From: Namhaeicola sp039714555
Lineage (GTDB): Bacteria; Bacteroidota; Bacteroidia; Flavobacteriales; Flavobacteriaceae
Length of the DNA: 64,000 nucleotides
Direction: 5' to 3'
Assembly (NCBI GenBank): GCA_039714555.1
Contig: JBDLJB010000001.1
Coordinates: 62,001-126,000 of the forward strand
The first letter of the stretch is position 1, and every line of letters starts with the position of its first letter. The notes below the pieces were generated by a model. That model was not told the origin of the DNA. It made no database searches and saw only the letters and a list, made by a program, of their open reading frames with translations. The position numbers and the translations under genes are program-made. This document shows positions 26,227 to 36,720 of this stretch, piece by piece.

Positions 26227-26572
26227 CTAATAAATTATCTATTTGATTGGTATCGGATAATTTTATTTTGATGATCCAACCCTCACCATATGGACTTGAA
26301 TTTATTTTTTCAGGTGCATCTTCAAGATCTTCGTTAAATTCTATGATTTCTCCACTTAGAGGCATAAAAAGATCTGATACAGTTTTTACGGCTTCAACGC
26401 TACCAAAAACTTCTTCATTATTTAAGGTTTCATCAATTGTTTCAACATCAACATAAACAATATCGCCTAATTCGCCTTGAGCAAAATCGGTAATACCAAT
26501 GGTTGCAATATCACCATCTATTTTAATCCATTCATGATCTTTAGTGTACTTTAAATCTACAGGTATGTTCAT
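26192..26572 (-). CDS. gcvH: Glycine cleavage system H protein
   Basis: Lipoyl carrier that shuttles the aminomethyl group between the P, T and L proteins of glycine cleavage. The product has 126 residues. The lipoylation site is Lys63 in FGSVEAVKTVSDL; the opening LKYTKDHEWIKIDGDIATIGITDFAQ and SPYGEGWIIKIK are standard. No other gcv gene is adjacent. It lies 18 bases after sprA on the same strand. Confidence 0.96.
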   Translation of the reverse strand: MNIPVDLKYTKDHEWIKIDGDIATIGITDFAQGELGDIVYVDVETIDETLNNEEVFGSVEAVKTVSDLFMPLSGEIIEFNEDLEDAPEKINSSPYGEGWIIKIKLSDTNQIDNLLDAEAYKEIIGA

Positions 26573-26590
26573 TTTTAAAAGTTTTATTAT

Positions 26591-29500
26591 TTAATTTCCT
26601 ATTATATATCTTATACTAATTCCACCATTGATTGATGTTCTGGGGAATGTTGTTGATATTGCAAATTTAGACTTATTATAGTCAAAGTAAAAAGATGTTA
26701 ATAAATTTTTATTTAAAGAGTAATCTGCAAGAAATTTAAATGTTATTAAATTTTGTCCACCGGTAATTTGATCATTATTAACTTCATCTGAAATACCATA
26801 TGATCTTATTTGTGTTAGATTATCTCTTAAACCAAAATCAGCTTTAAAATTGATATCACCTAGAAATTTAGTTTCCTTATTTCCTGTTTTAAACTTTAAG
26901 CTAACATTTTTAATTCTGTAACCCATTCCAACAATAATTTCACTTCCATTATTTTCAGTTACTGTATTGTTATTAAAATTTAAATTTAAGGCTTTATCTT
27001 TATTATATGCAGCTCTTAACGAAATTGAATTCTTCATTTTAAAATCAACTTTTATCAATGGTGCAAATTCTTCTATGAGGCTAACACCATTATATAACAA
27101 TCTTGTATTGAAGTTGCCAGCAATATCACGATTATTATCTCCAATAGGATTTGTTCCATCATATTTTAAATTATTGGTAAATGATAAAACTGAGTAAACT
27201 GAACGATAGCTGTGTTCTAAAGAAAAACTCCTAAAATTTTGTTTAAAAAATCCAATATTCATTAAACCTTTATAGGTAACTCTCCAGTTTGGAATAGGTG
27301 TATTTCTAAATGCATCAAATTCAATTGATCTAGCGTCCTTGCCGGAGTATGCTGCCAAAAATGCCGGAAGGACTACATCTTGATTGGTGTTCCCAAAACC
27401 ATTAATATCTCCACCTGTTTTATTGGATAAACGATTAGAAATTATTGATCTATTGTCTTTAAATTCTTGAAAAACAGCATCACTATCTTCAAAAGTAGAT
27501 TTAAGCATAAAATAAGAAATGCTAAAATTACCCATGGCATTTATGGGTGAATTATTATAAGCATCATTAACAATATCAATTTGTTGATTGAAACTTTTGG
27601 TATAAATTCGGTTACCAAATAATTCAATATCAAAATCTTTGGTAGGTCTAATATTTAATGAGTAATCAAATTTATCATAATGTGATTTGCTGTAATTTTT
27701 ACTGTAAATATTTTCATCATCACCTCTTGATATTAGCCAGTTATTTTCTAAGGCTAAATCTAAAATATCAGCTTGACTACCAAAAACAAAACTAAATGTT
27801 GGCGCAAAATCATTACTGTATTTACTTCTTCCTAGAAATCCTGCTTGAGGAATATAACCCGGTAAAAAAGTTCCGTTATTTTCTGAATATGCTACTCTCA
27901 CATCTTTTACAGATGTTAATATATCAACTCCTATCCTTCCAATTTTTTGTCCTGTGGTTTGATTTTTATTTACTTTAGTTGCAGTATTTTTATTTTCATT
28001 ATTATTAGGTTTTTCTTCTTTTTTATTTTTCTTTCCAGAGAACCAATTATCAGTACCTATTTGTTTATAGAATCTATCCATAGTAAGATCTGCAGCAAAA
28101 GTATGGGTATTGGCATTTTGTATGGTATTGCCTACAAAATCGATATTAGATAATGAAGGAGCCTGCCAGTCAAAATCGGCTGTATAACTGTAAGTAGCAT
28201 TAATAAAATCTAGATATTTAAACTTATCAAATGGTAATTTATAAGTTCCGTCAAAAGTTTGATGGTAATGTTCAGGTCTTCCAATTGTAAACAAATTATC
28301 ATATAATTGAATGTCTTGTTCTCTATCATAATTATCATAGACATAATTGTTTAAGGCTCTAAAAGTAAACTGGAAAGATTTAGTTAAATTATAGGCTATA
28401 TGATAATCCCAATCAAACATATAATTACGCTGTTTTAGAGTTGGTAATTCAGGTAAACCTTCAACTAGTGATCTGGATAATTGTTCATTGTAATTTCTTA
28501 TGATATTTGAATTGATAGATATTGAAGTTGGTAAAGGATTAAAATTGATTTCTTTAATGAATCTCAAATATTCTTTATTGGATAATAAACCCCAATTTTT
28601 TAATGGCTCAATTGACAACGGTTTAAAACTGTAACTATAATTAGCAGTAGCTCTAAGTTTTTGATCAATGTATCGTTGAACATTATAATCACGGTGATAC
28701 ATTTCATTATAAGCGTATGAAAGAGATAGATTTTCTACATCATAAAAATGTGGTTTTCCGCTAAATTGGGTCTTATTTTTTCTGATATTTAATAAATTAA
28801 GGCCTCTTCGTTGGGTATAATCTCTTGCCTGATCACTATTAGTATTGCCTTGATCAAAATGAACATCCTGATATTGAGGATCGTATTTAGGATCTCTAAA
28901 TTCTTCAGAAATACTAAAATTAATAGGTAAATTCAAACTCAATTTGTTAGGTAATAATTGACCGATATTGATGTTACTTACTAATCCATACTGTTTTACA
29001 TCCTCTTGGCTCCTTTCATTGATTCGTTGATCGATTGATCCAAAACCTTTTGTGTGCATACTACCAGATACAGAAATATCAGCAAAATCGGCAAAATTTG
29101 CATCGGCATTTACTATTGCAGCCCATCCTCCTTCATTGTCAAATTCTGATACACGTAGCTCATTAAACCAAATTTCCATACTTTTTTCAGTATTTGAAAC
29201 GTTTTTAACACCTAACATTAAGGTTCGTATATTAGAAAGATTTGGATTTCCTTTGATTCTAATTCTATATTCTGTGGGTTCGCCGGGTAGCGGTGCAGGG
29301 AATAAGTTATTTACTGATCCGCCAGAGTTTACCCTTTCTAATTTAAGATTACCAAAATCTTCTAGCTTTGCATTTAAATTATTTTCATCAGGCCAAATTT
29401 CTTCAGCAGTGACTGCACTAAAGTCAGTAACTTTTAAAGGGATTTCTACTTGATAGTAATTATCATCAGTATCACTTCCTAATCTAATAATGGCAAGTAG

Positions 29501-32500
29501 TTCATCATCTCTAACTTGTATTTGACCTAAAATACTTTCAGCATGTAGAAACATTTTAAGTCGTTTATACATACGCATATCAAAGCTTGTATTTTTAAAT
29601 ACAGCTCGGGTATCACCAGGCATTAATTCTTTTACTTTAACAGATAATGATTGCTCATTTTGTTGCTGTATGGTTGTAGTACCTTGTAACCGCTCACGTT
29701 TTATACCTGGTGGAAGTACATAAGGTATAGGTTCTCGGTTAGCATTTTCTTCAATATTTACAACACCTACTTCAAAATTTTGGTTTTCAATAGGTGTAAT
29801 TTCTTGTGGGGGTTCAATAGCTTCATTAATTGTTTTGGTGTATCTTCTCCAATCACCCCTAACCAATTGTAATTCTCCAAAACGTAAAACTATTGGAATT
29901 TTGAATTTTGTTACAAACATTCGGATAAAACGAATTGATGTAAAACCAGTCATATTATTGATGATATTCTTAGGATCTTCTGGTGTTGTAATTGGTATCC
30001 TGAATTGATACCAGGTAGCTAATTGCGATTCTCCATTGGATAACTTTACAGTAACTTCCTTTTTATCTACAATATAATTCTGACCAACATTAAAATCATT
30101 TTTATTTAATGATACTTTGTATTGATAATAACTTTCAACAGCACTCATAGTCTGATCTTTATTGATATCTTCAATATCAGGGTAAGATGTAGCTGAAGTA
30201 GGGTAACTTTCAGGTGAATTATTTGGCGTAGAAGAATTGCCTTGAGTCAAGTTAAAATTTCTATATCTAGACAAAATACTAGCATTTTCACTATCCAGAT
30301 CAGAACCTCTAAAATAATGAAAATTATCTGCAGCTGGGTCATTCCCAAAATTAGAACCAAATTTTACAGCTTCATCTTCATCATTAATACCGTCAAATCC
30401 AAGATCCTGATTTAATCTCGTGTTATCATCTTCAGTAAAAGCATAGATCAAAGATTGGTTTTTGGGTATTGATGACCAAGGTGTTATTTCTACATTGTCA
30501 CCTGGTATTTGAATACCATCTCCGGGTAAGCCATTTTCAAACATTTTTCGGTCATCCTTTAAAACATCTTCCGAAACACTTCCTAAATTAAAATAAAGTT
30601 CACCATTAAAATCAGCTGGATTAGGGGGTGTAACAGGGCCTCCTTCTTCAGGTTTTATCGAATAGTTTTCATAAGGATCCAATAACCAAAATTGGATGTA
30701 TTCAACATTGGCTTGTTGAAAATTTGTAGTTGTTAAAGAACGCATAATACCTGCCCATCTATCTTCAGGATTGACATATTTTCCTTCACTATCAAAACTG
30801 TCATCAAAATTGTAAGTTCCTCTTTCGGCAGGGAAATATTCCAAATCAAAAGTTCTGATAATATTTGATTGGGTTACATCAAGATCGACCTCAGGAAATA
30901 ATTCATTATAGGTCACACGTCTAACTTCAGCTCTAGAAAGTTCGTTATTATCAATATTACTTGGTTTAAAAGATGATCCATAAAATATCTGATCAATATT
31001 ATACCACGATAATTTTGATCTCATGGCACCTGTTCTTAATTCATCCGGTAATCCTGCGGCAATATTACCATTGTTAAAATCTAAATCACCATCTTGTCCT
31101 TGAGGAGTACTCGCTAAAAACCACTGTTTTGGTGATTTAATATCAATTGGTATTTGTGACCCTTCAAAATCATCAATATATGATGTTGAAGCTCCTTCCA
31201 GATCAATTCCTTTTGGCGAACCGGGCAATAAATGAGCTGCTTCAGCCCGAATAGAAACATAAGATTGTACATCGGTATCAATATTTGGAAGTTTATTTGT
31301 CAACTTGGTTAAGAAAGGAACTTCTTTGGTGTAGTTAGCATGAAGCCCAAAAATAGTATTATTTACAGGTTCAGCACCATATTGAGCTTTTTGTGTTAAT
31401 GGTTTTTCATTTAAATTAATGATGCTACCACCAAATGCTAAGTTTTCATTAAAAACGTGTTGTACATCAACACCCATATATCTACGACGTTGTTGTGTGA
31501 AACCAATATTATTTTCAACCTGTACTTGAATTGGTGCATTGGAAGAGATTAAAGTTGGATTAATAATTTGAACATTTCCAATATTATAATCTACAACATA
31601 ATCAACACCTTCAATTAATTCTCTACCTCCTGTTGTTACTTTTACAGAACCTCTTGGAACATTAAACGCACCTAATGGAATGCCATTTCTGCCTTCTGAT
31701 TTAAAATAACCTTTAAAAATATATTTGTCTTTATTTTGAAAATCATTTTGAGCTTCTGTTTGTGTTCTGTCATATAATTCATCAAAAATATAGATATCAT
31801 CCTCTGGATCAAGAAGATCATCTAAATCTTGGCCAAAAGGCTCTACCAATGGAAAAATAACAAATCCCTGCTGTGAATTGATGGTAATATTTTCAACATA
31901 ATCAAAAAATCCATCTCCCTCTGGTGATACATTGTTATTTTGGTCTAACCGGTCTAATCTTAATAAGTTTAACAGAGTTTTATCTTGAAGTCCTGATGTT
32001 TTAGCATTTTGTAAAATATTTACCGGAACTCCAGTTTCATCATCTTGATACATTACCTCAAATCTAAAACCATCTTTTTGTAATTGAAATGCTCCAGGAA
32101 TTCCATAAACATTTTTCATCATCAAATCCCAAAGAGGTATTGAAGTATTAATGATCTCACCTTGCAAAAGTTTAACTACTAAATTGTCAGGTGCTATAAC
32201 ACCATCACCGGTTAATTCACCTACTTGATAAACATTATTTCCATCGGTATATTCATATGCAATGGCAAGTACATCACTATCTACCAAACGTTTATTTAAT
32301 GTTATAAAACCCAACTGGGCATTAAACGTGAAGTCAATTCCTTGGATTAATTTTCGTGCATTCTCTAAAATAGTATAATCTCTTCCTTGCTGCATGTTGT
32401 AGGGTGACAAAGCAGAATTTACCGTTGCAATATCTCTAATTGGACCATCTAATGTCAAAAGATTATTTAAATTATTTGCATCATTAGAAGGATCTTTTGC

Positions 32501-33661
32501 GCCAGGATTTGGTTGTACATTTGCCGGACCAATATTATTTAGATCATTTTCGCCTAGGTCAGTAAATGCAACAATATTTCTTGTATTTTCGGTTGTTGAG
32601 TTTCTGTTGGTTACCCAAATTTCAATTCGAGTTATTGTATTTGATGAATTAATTAAAGGGAAATTTGCAAGGGAATTCTCATAATTATTTCTAAAAGCAT
32701 GTGCTATAAAATAGTGCCTATTACTATCGTATTCACTGGCTCTTATTTCAAACTCATTGATCAAAGAACCTCCTTGAGCATTAACCATTTTTGATTGAGA
32801 ACGCTGTTGTGAAAAAATACCTGTAACGGTTGTTTTACCAAATTGTAATTCTGTTTTAGCGCCAAAAAGGTTTTGAACACCGGTCACCAATGAATTACGT
32901 GAAGGCATACTCACATTACCAACCTCAATTTTCCTTATGATATCATCTTCGGTTGGTGTATATTCAATTTTAATTAAATTTTGAAAATTAAATGTAGATT
33001 GTGTATCAAAATTAGCAATAACTTTTAATCTTTTTCCAACTTTGGCATTTAAACTAGCACTAATTTCCTGATCAAAATCAAAAGTTGTACTTTGTCTATT
33101 CCTTTCTGATAATTGCGGATTTTCTACTTTTTGATGAATCAAACCCATTTTTAAAAGAACGGAACCTTGAGGATTGACTTCGATTTCATTTCCTCCAAAA
33201 ATACTTTCAAAAAAATTATTATTTACATAATAAGTAGGTAGTAAATTTTTTTGCGCATCTTTACTTCCTTCTTTTTTTCCATCTATAGCACTTAATTTTG
33301 TTTTTGAATACTCTAACATATCGCGATTCAATCGATAGTCTTTATATTCTTCTTCACTCATATAAGAAGGATGCTTGATTAAATAATCACCAATTTTTTC
33401 ATAAAAAATATAATGACCTGATTGAGGATCATAAATAACTTCATATTTAGTGGGGTCATTTAAAAATAAGCCACCTTTTTGAGAGTTTTTAAAATTATAT
33501 TGCAATGGTGCAATAGTATCATTTTTAGTTGTATTATCAATTCTATTTTGTTTGGTTTGATTATTTTGAGGAAAGTTTTGTGCTGATAGTACAACTGTAA
33601 ATAAATACAGGAAGATAAAGGCAATAATATATTTATATGTAAATTGTTTGAGGATAACCAA
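26591..33661 (-). CDS. sprA: SprA, outer-membrane translocon of the type IX secretion system
   Basis: A giant protein (2356 residues) forming the outer-membrane conduit through which type IX cargo, including gliding adhesins, leaves the cell. A signal peptide (about 10-27, ending LSAQ) precedes a very long beta-strand-rich chain, as expected for the large SprA barrel. Recognised stretches include GGNEIEVNPQGSVLLKMG near residue 155, the VPRGSVKVTTGGRELIEGVDYVVDY repeat-like segments and the C-terminal strand INGGISIRYIIGN. It lies 2 bases after ruvA, and gcvH follows; this order is conserved in flavobacteria. Length and content agree with an intact gene. Confidence 0.93.
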   Translation of the reverse strand: MVILKQFTYKYIIAFIFLYLFTVVLSAQNFPQNNQTKQNRIDNTTKNDTIAPLQYNFKNSQKGGLFLNDPTKYEVIYDPQSGHYIFYEKIGDYLIKHPSYMSEEEYKDYRLNRDMLEYSKTKLSAIDGKKEGSKDAQKNLLPTYYVNNNFFESIFGGNEIEVNPQGSVLLKMGLIHQKVENPQLSERNRQSTTFDFDQEISASLNAKVGKRLKVIANFDTQSTFNFQNLIKIEYTPTEDDIIRKIEVGNVSMPSRNSLVTGVQNLFGAKTELQFGKTTVTGIFSQQRSQSKMVNAQGGSLINEFEIRASEYDSNRHYFIAHAFRNNYENSLANFPLINSSNTITRIEIWVTNRNSTTENTRNIVAFTDLGENDLNNIGPANVQPNPGAKDPSNDANNLNNLLTLDGPIRDIATVNSALSPYNMQQGRDYTILENARKLIQGIDFTFNAQLGFITLNKRLVDSDVLAIAYEYTDGNNVYQVGELTGDGVIAPDNLVVKLLQGEIINTSIPLWDLMMKNVYGIPGAFQLQKDGFRFEVMYQDDETGVPVNILQNAKTSGLQDKTLLNLLRLDRLDQNNNVSPEGDGFFDYVENITINSQQGFVIFPLVEPFGQDLDDLLDPEDDIYIFDELYDRTQTEAQNDFQNKDKYIFKGYFKSEGRNGIPLGAFNVPRGSVKVTTGGRELIEGVDYVVDYNIGNVQIINPTLISSNAPIQVQVENNIGFTQQRRRYMGVDVQHVFNENLAFGGSIINLNEKPLTQKAQYGAEPVNNTIFGLHANYTKEVPFLTKLTNKLPNIDTDVQSYVSIRAEAAHLLPGSPKGIDLEGASTSYIDDFEGSQIPIDIKSPKQWFLASTPQGQDGDLDFNNGNIAAGLPDELRTGAMRSKLSWYNIDQIFYGSSFKPSNIDNNELSRAEVRRVTYNELFPEVDLDVTQSNIIRTFDLEYFPAERGTYNFDDSFDSEGKYVNPEDRWAGIMRSLTTTNFQQANVEYIQFWLLDPYENYSIKPEEGGPVTPPNPADFNGELYFNLGSVSEDVLKDDRKMFENGLPGDGIQIPGDNVEITPWSSIPKNQSLIYAFTEDDNTRLNQDLGFDGINDEDEAVKFGSNFGNDPAADNFHYFRGSDLDSENASILSRYRNFNLTQGNSSTPNNSPESYPTSATSYPDIEDINKDQTMSAVESYYQYKVSLNKNDFNVGQNYIVDKKEVTVKLSNGESQLATWYQFRIPITTPEDPKNIINNMTGFTSIRFIRMFVTKFKIPIVLRFGELQLVRGDWRRYTKTINEAIEPPQEITPIENQNFEVGVVNIEENANREPIPYVLPPGIKRERLQGTTTIQQQNEQSLSVKVKELMPGDTRAVFKNTSFDMRMYKRLKMFLHAESILGQIQVRDDELLAIIRLGSDTDDNYYQVEIPLKVTDFSAVTAEEIWPDENNLNAKLEDFGNLKLERVNSGGSVNNLFPAPLPGEPTEYRIRIKGNPNLSNIRTLMLGVKNVSNTEKSMEIWFNELRVSEFDNEGGWAAIVNADANFADFADISVSGSMHTKGFGSIDQRINERSQEDVKQYGLVSNINIGQLLPNKLSLNLPINFSISEEFRDPKYDPQYQDVHFDQGNTNSDQARDYTQRRGLNLLNIRKNKTQFSGKPHFYDVENLSLSYAYNEMYHRDYNVQRYIDQKLRATANYSYSFKPLSIEPLKNWGLLSNKEYLRFIKEINFNPLPTSISINSNIIRNYNEQLSRSLVEGLPELPTLKQRNYMFDWDYHIAYNLTKSFQFTFRALNNYVYDNYDREQDIQLYDNLFTIGRPEHYHQTFDGTYKLPFDKFKYLDFINATYSYTADFDWQAPSLSNIDFVGNTIQNANTHTFAADLTMDRFYKQIGTDNWFSGKKNKKEEKPNNNENKNTATKVNKNQTTGQKIGRIGVDILTSVKDVRVAYSENNGTFLPGYIPQAGFLGRSKYSNDFAPTFSFVFGSQADILDLALENNWLISRGDDENIYSKNYSKSHYDKFDYSLNIRPTKDFDIELFGNRIYTKSFNQQIDIVNDAYNNSPINAMGNFSISYFMLKSTFEDSDAVFQEFKDNRSIISNRLSNKTGGDINGFGNTNQDVVLPAFLAAYSGKDARSIEFDAFRNTPIPNWRVTYKGLMNIGFFKQNFRSFSLEHSYRSVYSVLSFTNNLKYDGTNPIGDNNRDIAGNFNTRLLYNGVSLIEEFAPLIKVDFKMKNSISLRAAYNKDKALNLNFNNNTVTENNGSEIIVGMGYRIKNVSLKFKTGNKETKFLGDINFKADFGLRDNLTQIRSYGISDEVNNDQITGGQNLITFKFLADYSLNKNLLTSFYFDYNKSKFAISTTFPRTSINGGISIRYIIGN

Positions 33662-33663
33662 AT

Positions 33664-34245
33664 TTACAAATTTTTTAATGCTTGTTTAATTAATTCTTCT
33701 AAAGCTATATCAGGAGTTTCTTGTAAGATATTTTGAAGGGTCTTGTCAATATTTTTACGTGAAAAACCTAAAACTTCTAAAGCTGATAACGCTTCATATT
33801 TAATAGTATTGTTTGATGTTGATAACTCACCGGATATATTGAAAGTTTTCAAGATCTTATCTTTAAGATCAACAATCACTCTCTGAGCAGTCTTAACACC
33901 AATTCCTTTTACAGATTGGATCGTTGCAACATCTTCTGATGCAATTGCTTGTTGAATTTGTTTTGATGTCATTGATGATAACATAGTAATAGCAGTGCTA
34001 GGACCCACGCCTGAAACGGAAATTAATAACCTAAAGATCTCACGTTCAATTTTTTCATAAAAACCGTAAAGAATATGTGCATCTTCACGTATTGATAAAT
34101 GAGTATGTAGTTTAACTGATTCTATGCTTGGTATATTTGAAAAGGTTTGTAAAGAAATGTTAATAAAATATCCAATTCCGTTACATTCAACCACAGCGTA
34201 AGCCGGGTTTTTTTCAATTAATTTCCCCTTAATAGATGTTATCAT
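33664..34245 (-). CDS. ruvA: Holliday junction branch migration protein RuvA
   Basis: Tetramer that binds four-way junctions and loads RuvB. The product has 193 residues with three domains: the N-terminal OB fold (MITSIKGKLIEKNPAYAVVECNGIGYFINI), the helix-hairpin-helix centre (LISVSGVGPSTAITMLSS, then IQSVKGIGVKTAQRVIVDLKDK) and a C-terminal three-helix domain (about 147-193) that contacts RuvB. ruvB is 3.6 kb upstream rather than adjacent. The sprA ATG follows by 2 bases, so sprA expression probably depends on this transcript. Confidence 0.95.
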   Translation of the reverse strand: MITSIKGKLIEKNPAYAVVECNGIGYFINISLQTFSNIPSIESVKLHTHLSIREDAHILYGFYEKIEREIFRLLISVSGVGPSTAITMLSSMTSKQIQQAIASEDVATIQSVKGIGVKTAQRVIVDLKDKILKTFNISGELSTSNNTIKYEALSALEVLGFSRKNIDKTLQNILQETPDIALEELIKQALKNL

Positions 34246-34297
34246 AAAATAAAAAATTTCTTAAGCCAAATGTAATGATAAAATATGAAATATAAAT

Positions 34298-34343
34298 AAA
34301 TCTTCACCATCCTGATTTTGAAAAAAAAGGACGATGAAGATTT
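34298..34343 (-). terminator. Probable terminator after maeB
   Basis: The arms at 34298-34313 and 34328-34343 form a 16-bp stem when read as minus-strand RNA, with two G-U wobbles; the plus-strand copy would have mismatches at those places. That asymmetry suits a terminator of the minus-strand maeB gene, which ends 33 bases before it. The T-tail is weak. Confidence 0.55.
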
Positions 34344-34375
34344 ATATTAAAACTAGTTTTATAAGTATATTAAAA

Positions 34376-36652
34376 CTATTTAATTTTCTCTTTAACCTGA
34401 GCATCTACAACAGCAACACTAACCATATTCACGATCTCATCAACACTAGCGTGTAATTGCAATAAATGAACTGATTTATTAAGTCCCATAATCAATGGTC
34501 CAACAGAATCAATTTGATTGAGTTCTTTTAACAATTTATAACTGATGTTAGCTGACTCTAAATTTGGATAGATAAGTCCGTTCACTTTTTTGCCTTCAAT
34601 TTTTGAAAAAGGAAATTTTTCGGAACGCATCTTACTATTCAATGCAAAATCAACTTGTAATTCACCGTCAATATTGATTTCTGGATAAGATTTATGAATG
34701 CTTGAAACAGCATCATGAATCTTCTTTGCAGAAAATGATTTTGATGAACCAAAATTTGAATGAGAAACAAAAGCTAGAGTTGGTTTTAAACCAAACATTT
34801 TCATAGTTTCATTGGTTAATCGGGCAATTTCTACCAATTCTTCAGAATTAGGATTGATATTTAAAGCTGTATCTGATATAAAAAGAGGTCCACGATTGGT
34901 TAACATCAAATTAGTTGCAGAAACTTTATGAATATCTTTTTGTTTTTCTATCAATTCAATTATTGGTTTCGCTACAATAGGATAACTGTTAGAGTAACCT
35001 GTAACCAAAGCATCAGCCATTTTATTGTTTACCATCATTGAAGCAAAATAGTTGCGATTGCGCATGCGTTTACGCGCTTCAATAATTGTAATTCCTTTGC
35101 GTCGCTTTTGATTCCAATATTTTTCAGCAAATTTATTTTTCCTTTTTTCTTCAGATTTTGAATTTGGGTCAATGATAGGTATTTTTGCCTCAAAATTAAT
35201 TTCTTTCATTAATCTAGAAATTGTTTTTTTATTACCCAATAAAATTGGTTTGGCAATACCTTCTTCATGTACTATTTGAGCAGCTTTTAATACATCCATT
35301 TGATCGGCTTCAGCAAACACTACTTTTTTCGGATCGGCTTTGGCTCTACTGGTAAGCAATCTCATGAGCTTATTTCCTGTACCTAAACGTTCTTCGAGTT
35401 CCTCAATATAAGCATCCCAGTCTGTTATTGGTTTTCTGGCAACACCAGAATCCATAGCAGCTTTAGCCACAGCCGGAGGAACTTTAGAAATCAAACGCAT
35501 ATCAAATGGCTTCGGAATTATATATTTTTTACCGAAGTGGATATTTTTTTCGTGATATGTTATATTGACATGTTCAGGAACTATTTCTTTGGCAAGATCA
35601 GCCAAAGCATGAACGGCAGCCATCTTCATTTCTTCGTTGATCTTAGTAGCTCTTACATCTAGAGCACCTCTAAAAATAAATGGAAAACCAAGTACATTAT
35701 TAACCTGATTAGGATGATCAGATCTTCCTGTAGCCATAATAATATCTTTTCTTGTTTTGATCGCTAAATTATAATCAATCTCAGGATTTGGATTAGCCAT
35801 AGCAAAAACAATAGGGTCTTTAGCCATTGACAATATCATTTCAGGGCTAACAACATTTCCTTTAGACAAACCAATAAGAACATCCGAATCTACCATAGCT
35901 TCTTCTAGATTATTTAAATCTCTTTCGGTAGCAAATTCAGCTTTTTGAGAGGTAAGATCCTTTCTATCTTTTCTAATAACACCCTTACTATCGCACATGA
36001 CAATATTTTCATCCTTAATACCAAGTTTTTTATAGAGTTTGGTGCAAGAAACAGCTGCGGCACCTGCACCACTAATAACAACTTTAGTATTTTCTACTTT
36101 TTTATTAACTATTTCTAGTGCATTTTTTAAAGCTGCTGCAGAAATAATTGCAGTACCATGCTGATCGTCATGCATTACAGGAATATCGAGTTCATCTTTT
36201 AACCGTCGTTCAATTTCAAAAGCTTCCGGTGCTTTGATGTCTTCTAAATTAATTCCACCAAAAGTGGGAGAAATGGCTTTTACTGTTGCAATAAATTTAT
36301 CAATATCTTTTTCATCAACTTCAATATCAAAAACATCAATATCGGCAAAGATCTTAAATAATAATGCTTTACCTTCCATCACCGGTTTAGAAGCATCAGC
36401 ACCAATATCGCCTAGGCCTAAAACAGCTGTTCCGTTTGATATAACAGCAACTAAATTACCTTTTGAAGTATATTTATAAATATCTTCAGGATTTTTCTCA
36501 ATTTCTAAACACGGCTCAGCAACCCCTGGAGAATAAGCCAGAGATAAATCACGTTGAGTTGTGTGTTTTTTTGTAGGTAGTACTTTAATTTTACCCGGTG
36601 TAGGTTGCTCATGATATATTAAAGCATCCGACTTTTTAAGTTTTGCTGACAT
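34376..36652 (-). CDS. maeB: NADP-dependent malic enzyme with phosphotransacetylase domain
   Basis: Oxidatively decarboxylates malate to pyruvate, supplying NADPH. At 758 residues it is the MaeB hybrid: malic enzyme in residues about 1-410 (SLAYSPGVAEPCLEI, VMHDDQHGTAIISAAALKNAL, nucleotide-binding VVISGAGAAAVSC) and a phosphate acetyl/butyryltransferase-like domain from about 430 to the end (RLLTSRAKADPKKVVFAEA, MVNNKMADALVTGYSNSYP, GPLIMGLNKSVHLLQLHASVDEIVNM). In characterised relatives the second domain is regulatory, sensing acetyl-CoA, not catalytic. It is transcribed alone. Confidence 0.94.
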   Translation of the reverse strand: MSAKLKKSDALIYHEQPTPGKIKVLPTKKHTTQRDLSLAYSPGVAEPCLEIEKNPEDIYKYTSKGNLVAVISNGTAVLGLGDIGADASKPVMEGKALLFKIFADIDVFDIEVDEKDIDKFIATVKAISPTFGGINLEDIKAPEAFEIERRLKDELDIPVMHDDQHGTAIISAAALKNALEIVNKKVENTKVVISGAGAAAVSCTKLYKKLGIKDENIVMCDSKGVIRKDRKDLTSQKAEFATERDLNNLEEAMVDSDVLIGLSKGNVVSPEMILSMAKDPIVFAMANPNPEIDYNLAIKTRKDIIMATGRSDHPNQVNNVLGFPFIFRGALDVRATKINEEMKMAAVHALADLAKEIVPEHVNITYHEKNIHFGKKYIIPKPFDMRLISKVPPAVAKAAMDSGVARKPITDWDAYIEELEERLGTGNKLMRLLTSRAKADPKKVVFAEADQMDVLKAAQIVHEEGIAKPILLGNKKTISRLMKEINFEAKIPIIDPNSKSEEKRKNKFAEKYWNQKRRKGITIIEARKRMRNRNYFASMMVNNKMADALVTGYSNSYPIVAKPIIELIEKQKDIHKVSATNLMLTNRGPLFISDTALNINPNSEELVEIARLTNETMKMFGLKPTLAFVSHSNFGSSKSFSAKKIHDAVSSIHKSYPEINIDGELQVDFALNSKMRSEKFPFSKIEGKKVNGLIYPNLESANISYKLLKELNQIDSVGPLIMGLNKSVHLLQLHASVDEIVNMVSVAVVDAQVKEKIK

Positions 36653-36720
36653 TTTTATGTTATTTATATAAAATTATGATACAAAGGTAGTTCTTTTACA
36701 ATGCTAAAAACTAATAAATA

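Noticed and set aside
29052..29453. 133-codon plus-strand frame inside sprA
   Set aside because: Antisense to a well-conserved gene, no upstream signals and no recognisable product.
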